The notes below the pieces were generated by a model. The model did not search any database. It worked only from the letters and a program-made list of their open reading frames with translations, and was not told the DNA's origin. Made by a program: the position numbers and the translations under genes. 64,000 nucleotides of DNA from Putridiphycobacter roseus (lineage in GTDB: Bacteria > Bacteroidota > Bacteroidia > Flavobacteriales_D > Crocinitomicaceae), in NCBI RefSeq assembly GCF_003234935.1, contig NZ_QKSB01000001.1:62001-126000 (forward strand). Reading direction: 5' to 3'. Position 1 is the stretch's first letter. Each line of letters begins with the position of its first letter. Below are positions 18,245-29,198 of this stretch, piece after piece.

Positions 18245-19372
18245 ATGAAGCGCATGAAAAAAATAAAACATTTATACTACAAGGATTTAGCTGGATTCCG
18301 ATTAATTGGAATGCTATTAATATTCTCTTACATCATCATGTATTTATTGGCAACTAATGATCGTTCCGATTTTTCTATACATGCGCTGGCTTATACTTCC
18401 GAATTTGCAGATGTTGGCTTGAGTCTTTTTGTTTTGTTGAGTAGTTTTTTAATTACGGTACAAGGATTAAGAGAATACAAATACACCAAATCATTTTCAC
18501 TTAGAAAATTTTATATCCGCAGACTTCTTAAAGTGGCCCCCATTTTAATCATAGGCCTATTGTTCTATTTTTTTATACACCCATTATTAATTAACTTTTT
18601 AAAATTAACCTCTTTAGAGGGCAGTAATTCTATTAAAAACTTACTCTTTTTTCCTACTTACCATGGTTTACTAAGAGCCGAAGTTTTTATTTATGCCTAC
18701 ATCCTCTATAATGTGTTATTAATCAGTTTCTTTTATTTAGTATGGGGATTTGTATTAAAATATTTACAATCTATATTACCACTTATTTCTATACTATTAA
18801 TTGTTGGAGGGGTATTCTTAAAATTTCTATATATTAACGAAAGTAACAGTTTTGAGCATTACATTTTATATTATATATTTGAAGTAGGTATTGGCGCAGC
18901 ATTAGCCGTTATTTTCAGAAAACAAAAAAACTTAGTGGACTGGATAAAAAAATTATCCCACGCACAAATTGTGACCTTTTATATTACTGTAATCAGTATA
19001 ATACTACTTTGGTTTTTTGTATTGCAAATTGAAATATTGAGTGCGCTCATAAAAATGGTTTTCACTTTATTAATTGCCTGCATGATCATGGAACAAACTT
19101 TTGCAAAACATTCCATTTTAAAATTAAGGGATATTAAAGTTATCATGCGTCTTGGTAAACTAAGCTATAACATGATTGTATTGTCTCCAATCATAGCCGT
19201 TATAATTTTAATTGCCATAGAATCACTAGACCGAAGTATAACCGCGCCAATCATTAAAGTCGTTTATCCAATAATAACCTTATTAATTACTTGGTTATTG
19301 GCAGATATTTTTTACAAATATATCTCTAAGTTCTTTATTCGAATGCAATCGGATTTTAAGCCTTTAAAGTGA
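18245..19372 (+). CDS. Acyltransferase-3 family membrane protein lacking the RX10H histidine
   Basis: 375 aa with about ten hydrophobic helices. It resembles the Acyltransferase_3 (OafA/YrhL) family: a start like KDLAGFRLIG, then SEFADVGLSLFVLLSSFLIT (the usual VGVxLFFVLSGFLIT), then FSLRKFYIRRLLKVAPI (the usual RRxxRIxP). These enzymes move acetyl or other acyl groups across the membrane onto sugars of O-antigen, peptidoglycan or exopolysaccharide. In helix 1 the catalytic RX10H motif is broken: the Arg in GFR is present, but the residue eleven further on is Ile. The protein may be inactive or act by another mechanism. Start is either 18245 or the ATG at 18254. It converges with the ABC-F gene (9-bp overlap). 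Confidence 0.75.
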   Translation: MKRMKKIKHLYYKDLAGFRLIGMLLIFSYIIMYLLATNDRSDFSIHALAYTSEFADVGLSLFVLLSSFLITVQGLREYKYTKSFSLRKFYIRRLLKVAPILIIGLLFYFFIHPLLINFLKLTSLEGSNSIKNLLFFPTYHGLLRAEVFIYAYILYNVLLISFFYLVWGFVLKYLQSILPLISILLIVGGVFLKFLYINESNSFEHYILYYIFEVGIGAALAVIFRKQKNLVDWIKKLSHAQIVTFYITVISIILLWFFVLQIEILSALIKMVFTLLIACMIMEQTFAKHSILKLRDIKVIMRLGKLSYNMIVLSPIIAVIILIAIESLDRSITAPIIKVVYPIITLLITWLLADIFYKYISKFFIRMQSDFKPLK

Positions 19373-21295
19373 TGCTTGGATAGTTTCTAATTCCAATTCC
19401 AAAGCTTCCCATTTTTCTTCAGCATCTTTTAATTCCTGTTCCGCTGACTCATACTTTTTTAAAGCTGTGGTATATACTGCTGCTTCATTAAAATCGGTAC
19501 TTTCTAATTCCGTTAAGGCTTTCGCTTTCGCTTCTTCCAATTCGGTAATTTTTCTTTCCGCATTTTTAATTTTCGTATCTAGTTTTTTAATCTCTTGATT
19601 AACGCCCGGATTAACTTTCTTTTCTTCAGGAACAGCCTTATCTTCTTGTTTACCTTGAATAAGGGCTATATCTTGATTATCGTATGTTTCTTCACCAATA
19701 CGCTCTAAAAATTCATTAACACCAAACAAATGAGTTTTCAATTTGTAATCTTTAATCTCCCAAATTTTGTTACTCAAACCATTTAAGAAATCCCTATCAT
19801 GCGATACCAGCAATAAAGTCCCCTCATAAGATTTAAGGGCTTCTTTTAAAATATCTTTCGAAGTTAAATCTAAGTGATTGGTAGGCTCATCCAATATTAA
19901 AAAATTGAAATCATAGAACAACAATTTACAAATTGCAAGTCTTGTACGTTCTCCTCCCGACAGTACACTTACTTTTTTATCTATGTCGTCACCACCGAAA
20001 AGAAACGCTCCTAAAGTGGCTCTAATGTCCCCTCTTTTATCTCCTTCCGCTATATCATCTATAATTTGGAAGACGGTTTTATTAGGATCTAACTTTTCTG
20101 CAGAATCTTGGGCGAAATAGCCAATTTTCACATTGTGTCCAAACTCGATATTTCCTTCGTATTCAATTTCTTTCGTCAATGCTTTCAAGAAAGTAGATTT
20201 TCCTACCCCATTTGGGCCTAGCAATGCAATTTTTTCATTTCTGGCTAAAAGCAAATCCATGTCTTGAAAAATCGTTTTCTCCCCATAAACTTTTGAAAGA
20301 TTTTTAATGTCCATGACAATTTTACCAGAAGCTTGGGTCACTGGAAATTTGACACTAAATGCTTTTCTTTCGATAGAATCTACCTCAATAATTTCCATCT
20401 TATCTAACTTCTTAATCAAACTTTGTGCAAAGGCAGCTTTATTCGCTTTTGCACGGTATTTACTGATTAAGGCTTGCGTACGTTCTATTTCTTTATCTTG
20501 GTTCTTTTTGGTTTGCATGGTTCTTTCCAATGCTTCCGCATGCAACACCAAATACTTAGAATAATTACATTTATAATCGTATATTTTTTGGTTAGCCACC
20601 TCAATGGTACGATTCGTTACATTGTCTAAGAAACGTTTATCGTGAGAAATTAACACCAACCCACCTTTATAGTTTTTTAAGTAATCTTCCAACCATTGTA
20701 TCGAAACGATATCCAAGTGATTGGTAGGCTCATCAATTAATAATATATCTGGATTATTCACTAATAACTTGGCCAATTCGGCCCGCATTTGCCAACCCCC
20801 ACTAAAAGAACCAATGTCTTTATCAAAATCATCTGGATGAAAGCCCAAACCTTTTAATACCGACTCAATACGTTCTGCAAATTGATGGGCATCTAACAAG
20901 TTTAATTCCTCATTAATTTCTGTCACCTCATTGATTAAATCCATGTACCCATCCGATTCATAATCGGTTCTAGATATTAATCCCTCATTTACCTGTTCTA
21001 ACCTTTCTGTTAAAAAATTAACCCTTTCATTAGAAGTTTCAATATAACTACGAATACTGATGTTCTTTTGAATGATAATATCTTGGGTTAAATAACCAAT
21101 ATTTAAATCCTTTTGTTTTACAACATTTCCTTCTGTTGGTTTTATTTCACCAGAGATTAAACGCAATAAGGTAGATTTACCGGCACCATTTTTCCCTGTC
21201 AAGCCAATCTTGTGGCCTTTATCAATAAACATTGAAATATTTTTATACAAATATCCCTGAGGTAAGTGGTAAGAAAGATTATTTAATCGAATCAT
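19364..21295 (-). CDS. ABC-F family ATPase
   Basis: 643 aa soluble protein with two ABC domains and no membrane segment. Domain 1: Walker A GLTGKNGAGKSTLL, signature SFSGGWQMR, Walker B LLIDEPTNHLD. Domain 2: Walker A GPNGVGKST, signature LSGGERTR, Walker B LILDEPTNHLD. The inter-domain linker (ALERTMQTKKNQDKEIERTQ, then SKYRAKANKAAFAQS) and a C-terminal coiled coil from about residue 560 are typical of ABC-F translation factors. These bind the ribosomal E site and affect stalled ribosomes or antibiotic sensitivity. The length and C-terminal coiled coil resemble the YheS/Uup side of the family rather than EttA. A -7 element lies 16 nt upstream. Confidence 0.9.
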   Translation of the reverse strand: MIRLNNLSYHLPQGYLYKNISMFIDKGHKIGLTGKNGAGKSTLLRLISGEIKPTEGNVVKQKDLNIGYLTQDIIIQKNISIRSYIETSNERVNFLTERLEQVNEGLISRTDYESDGYMDLINEVTEINEELNLLDAHQFAERIESVLKGLGFHPDDFDKDIGSFSGGWQMRAELAKLLVNNPDILLIDEPTNHLDIVSIQWLEDYLKNYKGGLVLISHDKRFLDNVTNRTIEVANQKIYDYKCNYSKYLVLHAEALERTMQTKKNQDKEIERTQALISKYRAKANKAAFAQSLIKKLDKMEIIEVDSIERKAFSVKFPVTQASGKIVMDIKNLSKVYGEKTIFQDMDLLLARNEKIALLGPNGVGKSTFLKALTKEIEYEGNIEFGHNVKIGYFAQDSAEKLDPNKTVFQIIDDIAEGDKRGDIRATLGAFLFGGDDIDKKVSVLSGGERTRLAICKLLFYDFNFLILDEPTNHLDLTSKDILKEALKSYEGTLLLVSHDRDFLNGLSNKIWEIKDYKLKTHLFGVNEFLERIGEETYDNQDIALIQGKQEDKAVPEEKKVNPGVNQEIKKLDTKIKNAERKITELEEAKAKALTELESTDFNEAAVYTTALKKYESAEQELKDAEEKWEALELELETIQASL

Positions 21296-21311
21296 AGTTA
21301 TAAATAAAGCG

Positions 21312-21319
21312 CAAAAGTA
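21312..21319 (-). promoter_or_regulatory. TAnnTTTG -7 element (TACTTTTG) of the ABC-F gene
   Basis: Minus-strand TACTTTTG ends 16 nt before the ATG at 21295, the spacing seen at several other genes in this window. Confidence 0.4.
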
Positions 21320-21331
21320 GTGATAATAAAT

Positions 21332-21362
21332 AAAAAACGGGAAGCAAGTTGCTTCCCGTTTT
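21332..21362 (-). terminator. Rho-independent terminator of the gldKLMN operon
   Basis: Stem ACGGGAAGC / GCTTCCCGT with a short AAGTT loop (minus strand AACTT). On the minus strand it is followed by TTTTTTATTT. It lies 24 bp beyond the gldN stop codon. Confidence 0.85.
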
Positions 21363-21385
21363 CAATAATGTATATTAAAGCGTGT

Positions 21386-22396
21386 TTAGAAACTCCACAA
21401 ATCGTGTTCAAAAGTAAAGATATCTTCTTTAATTCTTTCCGATTCTAGCAAAGCATCTACACCTGCTTTATAAGTATCAATATCTCTATCGTATAAATTA
21501 GATTCTTTGGTGATGTAAGAAGTAAACTTACGTTTCCAGAATAAATCATCAAATGACATTCTTTGCGCATCATTCGAAGAACTTTGTACGAAGAAGTTTT
21601 GGAAAACGTATCTACACTGTGGGAAATACAACCAGAATAACTCTCTAAATCCAGTAATATTATCGTTATTATCTCTAGCATAAACCATAGGTGCAATACC
21701 TAAAATTCTGCATTCCATTATTGATCTTTCCTTATCAAAGAACCATTGTTCTTTAATTTTGTATTGAACAATATCTTTAGATTTAAACCATAAGGTATCA
21801 CTAGGAGGGTAAACTGCTTCCATAAAACCATCCGCTCCCATTTTCAAACTATCTTCATCTGGATATACCAAACTTTTTAATGGATCTGCAAAAGGATCTA
21901 CTTTTTCAGTACCAACATAGATGAACATTCTTTCACGGAATTCCTTATCGTTATAATAAGTTCCACCAGGATTGTTTGAAGTTACAGGATATTTAAATAA
22001 ATCACCATCTTTCCATGCCTCCCAGTTAGGGTTGAATGGGGAATATAAAGTTAATTCTCCAGTCATGATATGGTGACGAATAATTGTCCATAAACTCCAT
22101 CTAGTAGTGTTCTTTTTCCACATTCCTTCTTCAATATCATCCAAAGGGTAGTATAAAGGATGATTAAACTTTTCTCTTAAGTCAATCACTCGCCACACTT
22201 TTTTACTCCAAATAACATCCGCTTCTCTCACAAACTCGTAAGGAACCACTTTTTTAGTTGGAATATTAGACTCCATATACACTCCATCCATAACACCGGG
22301 TGCAGGATATGAAATAGGCCCTCTCACATCATCTCCTTGGGCAATTGCTATTGAACCCAAAAGACAAACCACTAATAAAATACTTAATTTTTTCAT
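21386..22396 (-). CDS. gldN: Gliding motility / T9SS protein GldN (PorN)
   Basis: 336 aa. A signal peptide (MKKLSILLVVCLLGSIAIAQ) is followed by the GldN/PorN domain. Recognisable blocks are VREADVIWSKKVWRVIDLREKFN, the NHPLYYPLDD region, and NITGFRELFWLYFPQCRYVFQNF. In known systems GldN binds GldK to form the periplasmic ring under the outer membrane of the type IX secretion system. It also contacts the periplasmic arm of GldM. It is the last gene of the leftward operon, 21 bp after gldM, and is followed by the terminator at 21332. Length fits the family. Confidence 0.96.
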   Translation of the reverse strand: MKKLSILLVVCLLGSIAIAQGDDVRGPISYPAPGVMDGVYMESNIPTKKVVPYEFVREADVIWSKKVWRVIDLREKFNHPLYYPLDDIEEGMWKKNTTRWSLWTIIRHHIMTGELTLYSPFNPNWEAWKDGDLFKYPVTSNNPGGTYYNDKEFRERMFIYVGTEKVDPFADPLKSLVYPDEDSLKMGADGFMEAVYPPSDTLWFKSKDIVQYKIKEQWFFDKERSIMECRILGIAPMVYARDNNDNITGFRELFWLYFPQCRYVFQNFFVQSSSNDAQRMSFDDLFWKRKFTSYITKESNLYDRDIDTYKAGVDALLESERIKEDIFTFEHDLWSF

Positions 22397-22417
22397 CTCT
22401 CTCTACTTAAATTATAA

Positions 22418-24151
<1,734 letters not shown>

Positions 24152-24208
24152 TTTCTTTAATTAGCTTAAATTAAACATTTAATTAATAAACAATTTCAAC
24201 TTGAGAAA

Positions 24209-25054
24209 TTAATCTCTTGAAACTGTCATGGCTTTTAACATATTACCATAAACTTGGTTTAAATCTGTTAAGTTTTGAGAAAGCATTGCCATATTCTCTT
24301 TATAACGTTTTGTATCTTCAGCTGAATCGCTTAAGTTAGCCATCATTTCAACCACTTGACTTTGAAATTTATCTGTTGCTTCTAAGTGAGCAGAAGAACC
24401 TTTCAATTGCAATTCATATACACTATTTAAAGCAGATAAGTTAGTAGATACTTTTTGCATTTGTTCTCCAAATGAAGCACCATCTTCCGTACCAGCAGTC
24501 AAACCTAAGATAGACTCAGACGCTCTTTCGTAAGTACTTGACAATTGTTTTACTTGTCCAGAAGCTTCTTCTAAGCTAGCTACGTAATTATCCGTTGCTG
24601 CAGCAGCACCAGAAACAGCTTTTAAACCTTCTGCGTTTTCACTTAAAGTTCTAATCCCATCTCCTAATCTATTTAATAAATCAGCATCAATTTTTGCTTC
24701 TTCTAATAAGCTATCAAAATGTTCTGTAATTCCAGTTGCGGAACCACCGCCGCCACCGCCACCGGCAACAACTCCAGAAACACCTTTTTCTGAGATATAA
24801 GCATGTACATCAAAATCTTCATCATGTGCTAATGCTAATTCAGGGTATACTAATTCCCAATTTGGATCTTCGTGTAATGGTTCAAATGCAGAGAAAAGAA
24901 AAATTATAGCCTCTGCAGACAACCCAATAACTAACATGGGTCCAGCGAATGGCCAGTGCATAATTTTAAATAATGCTCCAACGATTACTACGGCAGCCCC
25001 GATACCGTATAATTTCGCCATAAAATTTTTCCACTTTTTACTTCCTGGTTTCAT
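24209..25054 (-). CDS. gldL: T9SS motor protein GldL (PorL)
   Basis: 281 aa. Two membrane helices lie in residues 14-57 (AKLYGIGAAVVIVGALFKI and PMLVIGLSAEAIIFLFSAF). They carry the charged residues seen across the family: K30, H33 and E48, with E58 at the helix end. Five GldL copies surround two GldM helices in the known motor, and the acidic residue is thought to carry protons. After a short domain and a glycine-rich linker (VVAGGGGGGGSATG, near residue 100) comes a long helical cytoplasmic tail. It is the second gene of the operon, between gldK and gldM. Confidence 0.97.
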   Translation of the reverse strand: MKPGSKKWKNFMAKLYGIGAAVVIVGALFKIMHWPFAGPMLVIGLSAEAIIFLFSAFEPLHEDPNWELVYPELALAHDEDFDVHAYISEKGVSGVVAGGGGGGGSATGITEHFDSLLEEAKIDADLLNRLGDGIRTLSENAEGLKAVSGAAAATDNYVASLEEASGQVKQLSSTYERASESILGLTAGTEDGASFGEQMQKVSTNLSALNSVYELQLKGSSAHLEATDKFQSQVVEMMANLSDSAEDTKRYKENMAMLSQNLTDLNQVYGNMLKAMTVSRD

Positions 25055-25106
25055 AATTTTCCTTGTTTTTTAGTTTAACTTTTGGTTTATTGTTTATTGT
25101 ATAATA

Positions 25107-26723
25107 TTATAGTTCTATATCCGATCTAGCATTATCTCCGCCTTCTCTATCGAAGTCAGTTCCACCACGACCAATGTGAGTTTGTACACATCTAAATCCA
25201 ATATAAGACTTGGTTGTATCTTGAAATTCGTAGGTTCTTGTTCCGTTTTGCAAGTAATAACCAATATCTTTCCATGAACCACCTCTAATCACTTTTCTTT
25301 TCAATGTTGGTGGATCCCAATCCAAAGCATAATATCTATAATCAGGATTCATATCATTTGAAAACTCGTAAACAGATTCATCATAAGCAGTCTCCGTCCA
25401 TTCCGCAACATTACCTGACATACAGTATAAGCCGAATCCATTTGGATTATAAGAATATGCTTTCACTGGGTAAAAACCACCATCATCCACATATCTACCT
25501 CTCATAGGTTTAAAGTTAGCCAACATACATCCATTTGAATTTCTAATGTAAGGACCACCCCAAGGATATGGCGATTGTTTTAATCCACCTCTTGATGCAA
25601 ATTCCCATTCTGCTTCTGTTGGTAATCTAAAATCTTGTACCCAAGTCATCCCTTGTTTTGACAACCAAGAATTTAATTTTTGTGTTCTCCAGTGAGAGAA
25701 AGCTTTTGCTTGTTTCCAAGTTACCCCAACTACAGGATAATTATCATAAGCAATATGCCAGAAATACATATTTACCATAGGATCATTAAATGAGTAGGTG
25801 AAATCACGTATCCAACATAAAGTATCAGGATACACACGGATTTGCTCTTCAATAATAAATTGACCTCTATTACTATGCCCTCTAATGGCATTATTTTCTC
25901 CTTTAGTATTGAACCAACCTAAGTTTTCGTCCAAACCAATAGGTTCTCCAACAAAATTAGTTGTTGGTGTTTTTAAATCTCTATGTTGTGGGTCTAAAGA
26001 ACGATTAGTTGGTTCTCCACCAGATCCACCACTTTCAGGTTTAAATCCATTTCTTTTAATGTTTACTTCCCCTCTTTTTGCTGCTTCACGAATATCTACC
26101 CAATAGTATTTAAAGGTTAATTGGTTCACATCAATTTGACGCATATTATACCATCTTTCATTTGGTTTTAAATACAAATCAGAAACCAAGGGTAAAATTT
26201 GAAAATCAGTAATTCCTTTCATAGACCAACTTAAATTAAAGTTTTCTCTAAAATAAGGATCACCTGGATCAAATTCATCAGCCCACACTTTCCACTCTCC
26301 AGCAGACTCATCAAAGTAGACATCACTATGGTTAAGCATGTCTCCTAATTGTTCATCAGAAATTTCATCCTTGATAACAATTCCGTCTACATTTAAGTTC
26401 AACGCATTTTCATAAACACGTTCTAGCATGATGGAATCTTTCACCCATTCTACAAACTCTCTATACTCATTGTTAGTAATTTCCGTATTGTCAATATAAA
26501 AAGCAAATACAGATGCTACTTTAGAGCGAGATTGATGTAAAAAAGGAACATCCTCATCACTTTGTCCCATGGTATAGGATCCAGAAGGAATGTAGACCAT
26601 TCCTAAAGGTACTTCGGGATAAAAGACTCTTCTTCCCTGCACTCCTGTCAAATGCCCGGTGCCAGGATCACATCCTGCAAGCATTATCGCCATCATTATA
26701 ATTCCAAAAATTTCTTTTTTCAT
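25107..26723 (-). CDS. gldK: T9SS lipoprotein GldK (PorK)
   Basis: 538 aa lipoprotein. The start MKKEIFGIIMMAIMLAGCDPG has a clear lipobox (LAGC). An ATG 24 bp upstream (26747) would put eight extra residues before the signal peptide, so 26723 is preferred. The body is a formylglycine-generating-enzyme-like (SUMF1) domain: GMVYIPSGSYTMGQSDED, FYIDNTEITNNEYREF, LPTEAEWEFASRGG, NPNGFGLYCMSGNVAEWTETA, RGGSWKD and YIGFRCV. GldK uses this fold structurally, forming the periplasmic ring with GldN. It is the first gene of gldKLMN; porP/sprF lies 92 bp upstream and is probably part of the same unit. Confidence 0.97.
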   Translation of the reverse strand: MKKEIFGIIMMAIMLAGCDPGTGHLTGVQGRRVFYPEVPLGMVYIPSGSYTMGQSDEDVPFLHQSRSKVASVFAFYIDNTEITNNEYREFVEWVKDSIMLERVYENALNLNVDGIVIKDEISDEQLGDMLNHSDVYFDESAGEWKVWADEFDPGDPYFRENFNLSWSMKGITDFQILPLVSDLYLKPNERWYNMRQIDVNQLTFKYYWVDIREAAKRGEVNIKRNGFKPESGGSGGEPTNRSLDPQHRDLKTPTTNFVGEPIGLDENLGWFNTKGENNAIRGHSNRGQFIIEEQIRVYPDTLCWIRDFTYSFNDPMVNMYFWHIAYDNYPVVGVTWKQAKAFSHWRTQKLNSWLSKQGMTWVQDFRLPTEAEWEFASRGGLKQSPYPWGGPYIRNSNGCMLANFKPMRGRYVDDGGFYPVKAYSYNPNGFGLYCMSGNVAEWTETAYDESVYEFSNDMNPDYRYYALDWDPPTLKRKVIRGGSWKDIGYYLQNGTRTYEFQDTTKSYIGFRCVQTHIGRGGTDFDREGGDNARSDIEL

Positions 26724-26815
26724 GCTACCAATTTTATTTCGACTCACTATATAAGGGTTGGTTTTATAGTTTATAAACGAAACTTCACTTTTTTAGTTAC
26801 AATTTTTTTTAAATC

Positions 26816-27799
26816 CTATTGTAAAATAAACGGATTTACGTATCGAGCCACTGCTGGATCTGGTTGAAATAAACAATAATTCAACCATAGTTCTGGTGAT
26901 CCTTTACTTGGATCGTTAATACTACTTGTTGTAATATCATAAGATAACCCAATTTTTAATACACTTGGATCACCGCCTAAAGGTCCGTGATTATCATCAT
27001 CAGATATTTTCATTGAGAAACCTAACAATACCGCTAACGCATCTTTTCTTCTATAAGAAGCACCTGCGTAAACAGATTGATAAGGATTTAATTCATAATC
27101 TCCAATTAAGGTAATATCCATTGAAGTAGAAACTAAATCAGAATAGATAATCATAGAAGGCTTTAATGTTAACCCACTTACCAATGGTAACATGTCATAA
27201 TCTACATCCATTCCACCAGTAGCGTAGTAATGTCTTGATTTTTTAAAATTCACTGTTTTTAACTCAGGCGCAGTAATGTGCGTAGATGATAAACCAATAT
27301 AATATGGGGAAGATGTTCCTCTCCAGAACAGGCCTAAATTAATATCTATACCTGCCTGAGAAACTTCCTCTGGCAAATTAACATCTGTTAAACCTGGCTG
27401 TGGTGGAATCCAAGTTGGTGAAAACCCCATACTTTCTAGACCTAATCCAATACCAGCACTTAAATACCCGTATCCTACTACTTCAAAATGTTTTGCAAAA
27501 TTGATTTTAAAATCCGTTTCACTTTGAAAGCCAATTTTATCATTCATAAATGAAATACCCACACCTGCTCCAATTTGTTGGAGATTCATTTGGGCATTAA
27601 ACAATATTGTACTCGGTGCGTTTTCAAACCCAATCCATTGGTTTCTATAGATAAACGTTCCGCAAATTCCTTTAAAACCAGTTGCTCCTGGATTGAAAGA
27701 CATTTGATCAGCCATGTAATGTGTAAAGTTTTTGTCACTCTGCGCAAACGACACATTAGCAGTTAAATAACACGTAAGTAATAGTAGAATCTTCTTCAT
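26816..27799 (-). CDS. PorP/SprF family T9SS outer-membrane protein
   Basis: 327 aa. A signal peptide (MKKILLLLTCYLTANVSFAQ) is followed by the PorP/SprF start (SDKNFTHYMADQMSFNPGATG, then YRNQWIGFENAP) and alternating beta strands of a barrel-like protein ending in F-x-L-Q. PorP/SprF proteins associate with T9SS cargo such as SprB at the outer membrane. The copy encoded directly upstream of gldK is the conserved core one in many Bacteroidota. No TAnnTTTG element is seen close to its start. An AT-rich 114-bp gap separates it from the arginase-like gene. Confidence 0.92.
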   Translation of the reverse strand: MKKILLLLTCYLTANVSFAQSDKNFTHYMADQMSFNPGATGFKGICGTFIYRNQWIGFENAPSTILFNAQMNLQQIGAGVGISFMNDKIGFQSETDFKINFAKHFEVVGYGYLSAGIGLGLESMGFSPTWIPPQPGLTDVNLPEEVSQAGIDINLGLFWRGTSSPYYIGLSSTHITAPELKTVNFKKSRHYYATGGMDVDYDMLPLVSGLTLKPSMIIYSDLVSTSMDITLIGDYELNPYQSVYAGASYRRKDALAVLLGFSMKISDDDNHGPLGGDPSVLKIGLSYDITTSSINDPSKGSPELWLNYCLFQPDPAVARYVNPFILQ

Positions 27800-27913
27800 A
27801 AAAAAAATCTTTTGAGCACGAAAAACAATTCATGCGGTGGCTAAAGTAAATATATTTTTTTAAAAATACGATTTTTTTTAATAGAAATCTATGATTTTTT
27901 AAGCTTCAAACCA

Positions 27914-29068
27914 TTAAAGGAGTTTTTGATAAGTTTTCCACCAAAGTGAAGGCATTTCATTTTTAGTTGCATCTACATACACTTGATAAGTGCAGGGCAC
28001 TAATAAATGGCGGTGAAATTTAGAACGATCTGTATTGGGGTAAGGAACTTCAATCCACCAACGGCCTGACTTATCGCTTTTATAGAATAAAATTTCATCC
28101 TTAAAATCATCTATATTGACATGGTATCGGATATAATTCTTTTTGGTACAGACCGGATAATCTCCTTTACGTTGGTTGAATCCTTCTATAAAGTACCAAA
28201 TCATTTGCGCCAATAAATTAGCGCTCAATTCACCGTCTCCAGTTTCTGTATTTAAATTAAAAACACCGGCACTGGTTAACTTATCACTGATACCAGCATA
28301 ACGCATAATTCGACAAGCATCTTCGCCATAAAAACCATGGGGAGATTTTTCAGTATTACCTGAATAATCACTACTCCTTATTGAATTCATATCGAATGAA
28401 ATAATATCGGAATTCCTTGCCAATGGTTCCACTAAAGTACTATCGGTATAATAATCACCTAATCGATTGGCATCAAAATACAATTGGTTAAACAGATCAA
28501 TTTCCTCGGCATTTACATAATAGCTTTGGTAACCAATATTAGCATAGTTGAATAAGTAATTTGGTTGGTGCAAAATAATTTTATTTAACCAACCATTGGC
28601 TTTAATTGCTTCGTTAGGGTCTCCAAGATCGAAGTGTGAATCTATAGATAACAGATTTACTGTTTGCTCTAATTTTTCGTAAGCTTGATAAATAGGGTAA
28701 GTTAAGTCTTGGCTACCACCGATAATAAAAGGAAAGATATCTTTTTTTACCAATTCAAAAACAACTTCTTTTAAAGCGACATAAGTATCTCCAACAGATG
28801 CTCCAGGTTTAATCTGCCCCAATAAATAGACTTCTTTTTTCCAGTCGCCCCATTGCAGTCCTGTTAATTTATCTACTACACTAGCAATAGAAAGCGTATC
28901 GGCGTTTTGATCACTACCTCTATATTCCCCGACAAAGATGAGGGCTATGCTGTTTTTTTTTAATTGAAAAGCGTGTTCTTTTTCTGTCTTTATATGCGAC
29001 CCTAGATCCGTATTATATGCTGGTTCGGTATAATTAATTGGGTCAAAATAAATAGAAATATCCTTCAT
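27914..29068 (-). CDS. Arginase/ureohydrolase-fold protein with altered metal ligands
   Basis: 384 aa, related to formimidoylglutamase/arginase. The manganese site is only partly conserved. The GGDHS motif reads GGSQD, losing the histidine ligand. The DAHxD motif is kept as DSHFD. The SFDxD motif reads SFDMN, where the second Asp is Asn. The C-terminal part (GELSANLLAQMIWYFIEGF) matches the family. Classical members hydrolyse arginine, agmatine or formimidoylglutamate; with two ligands changed, ordinary dinuclear manganese chemistry is doubtful. Relatives are usually annotated formimidoylglutamase. From memory the gene often sits beside porP-gldKLMN in Flavobacteriales, so a T9SS-linked role is possible but unproven. 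No other histidine-utilisation gene is nearby. Confidence 0.8.
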   Translation of the reverse strand: MKDISIYFDPINYTEPAYNTDLGSHIKTEKEHAFQLKKNSIALIFVGEYRGSDQNADTLSIASVVDKLTGLQWGDWKKEVYLLGQIKPGASVGDTYVALKEVVFELVKKDIFPFIIGGSQDLTYPIYQAYEKLEQTVNLLSIDSHFDLGDPNEAIKANGWLNKIILHQPNYLFNYANIGYQSYYVNAEEIDLFNQLYFDANRLGDYYTDSTLVEPLARNSDIISFDMNSIRSSDYSGNTEKSPHGFYGEDACRIMRYAGISDKLTSAGVFNLNTETGDGELSANLLAQMIWYFIEGFNQRKGDYPVCTKKNYIRYHVNIDDFKDEILFYKSDKSGRWWIEVPYPNTDRSKFHRHLLVPCTYQVYVDATKNEMPSLWWKTYQKLL

Positions 29069-29085
29069 GTAATAAATTGAAAGAT

Positions 29086-29093
29086 CAAATTTA
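29086..29093 (-). promoter_or_regulatory. TAnnTTTG -7 element (TAAATTTG) upstream of the arginase-like gene
   Basis: Minus-strand TAAATTTG ends 17 nt before the ATG at 29068. It may drive the arginase-like gene and the porP-gldKLMN genes downstream. Confidence 0.4.
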
Positions 29094-29125
29094 TCAGAAA
29101 AAGCGGCACAAAAAATCCTTTTTTA

Positions 29126-29173
29126 AAAGTACTGTTAACAATGAAATCTTCAAATCATTGTCAACATACTTTT
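29126..29173 (-). terminator. Probable terminator of topA
   Basis: Imperfect stem: TGTTAACAATGA (29133-29144) pairs with TCATTGTCAACA (29155-29166) with one mismatch. It is extended by AAAAGTA/TACTTTT around one bulged base. It lies just past the topA stop codon. The T run on the minus strand is short (four), so efficiency is uncertain. Confidence 0.45.
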
Positions 29174-29198
29174 ACACTTTAAGGTTTAGTACTTTATA

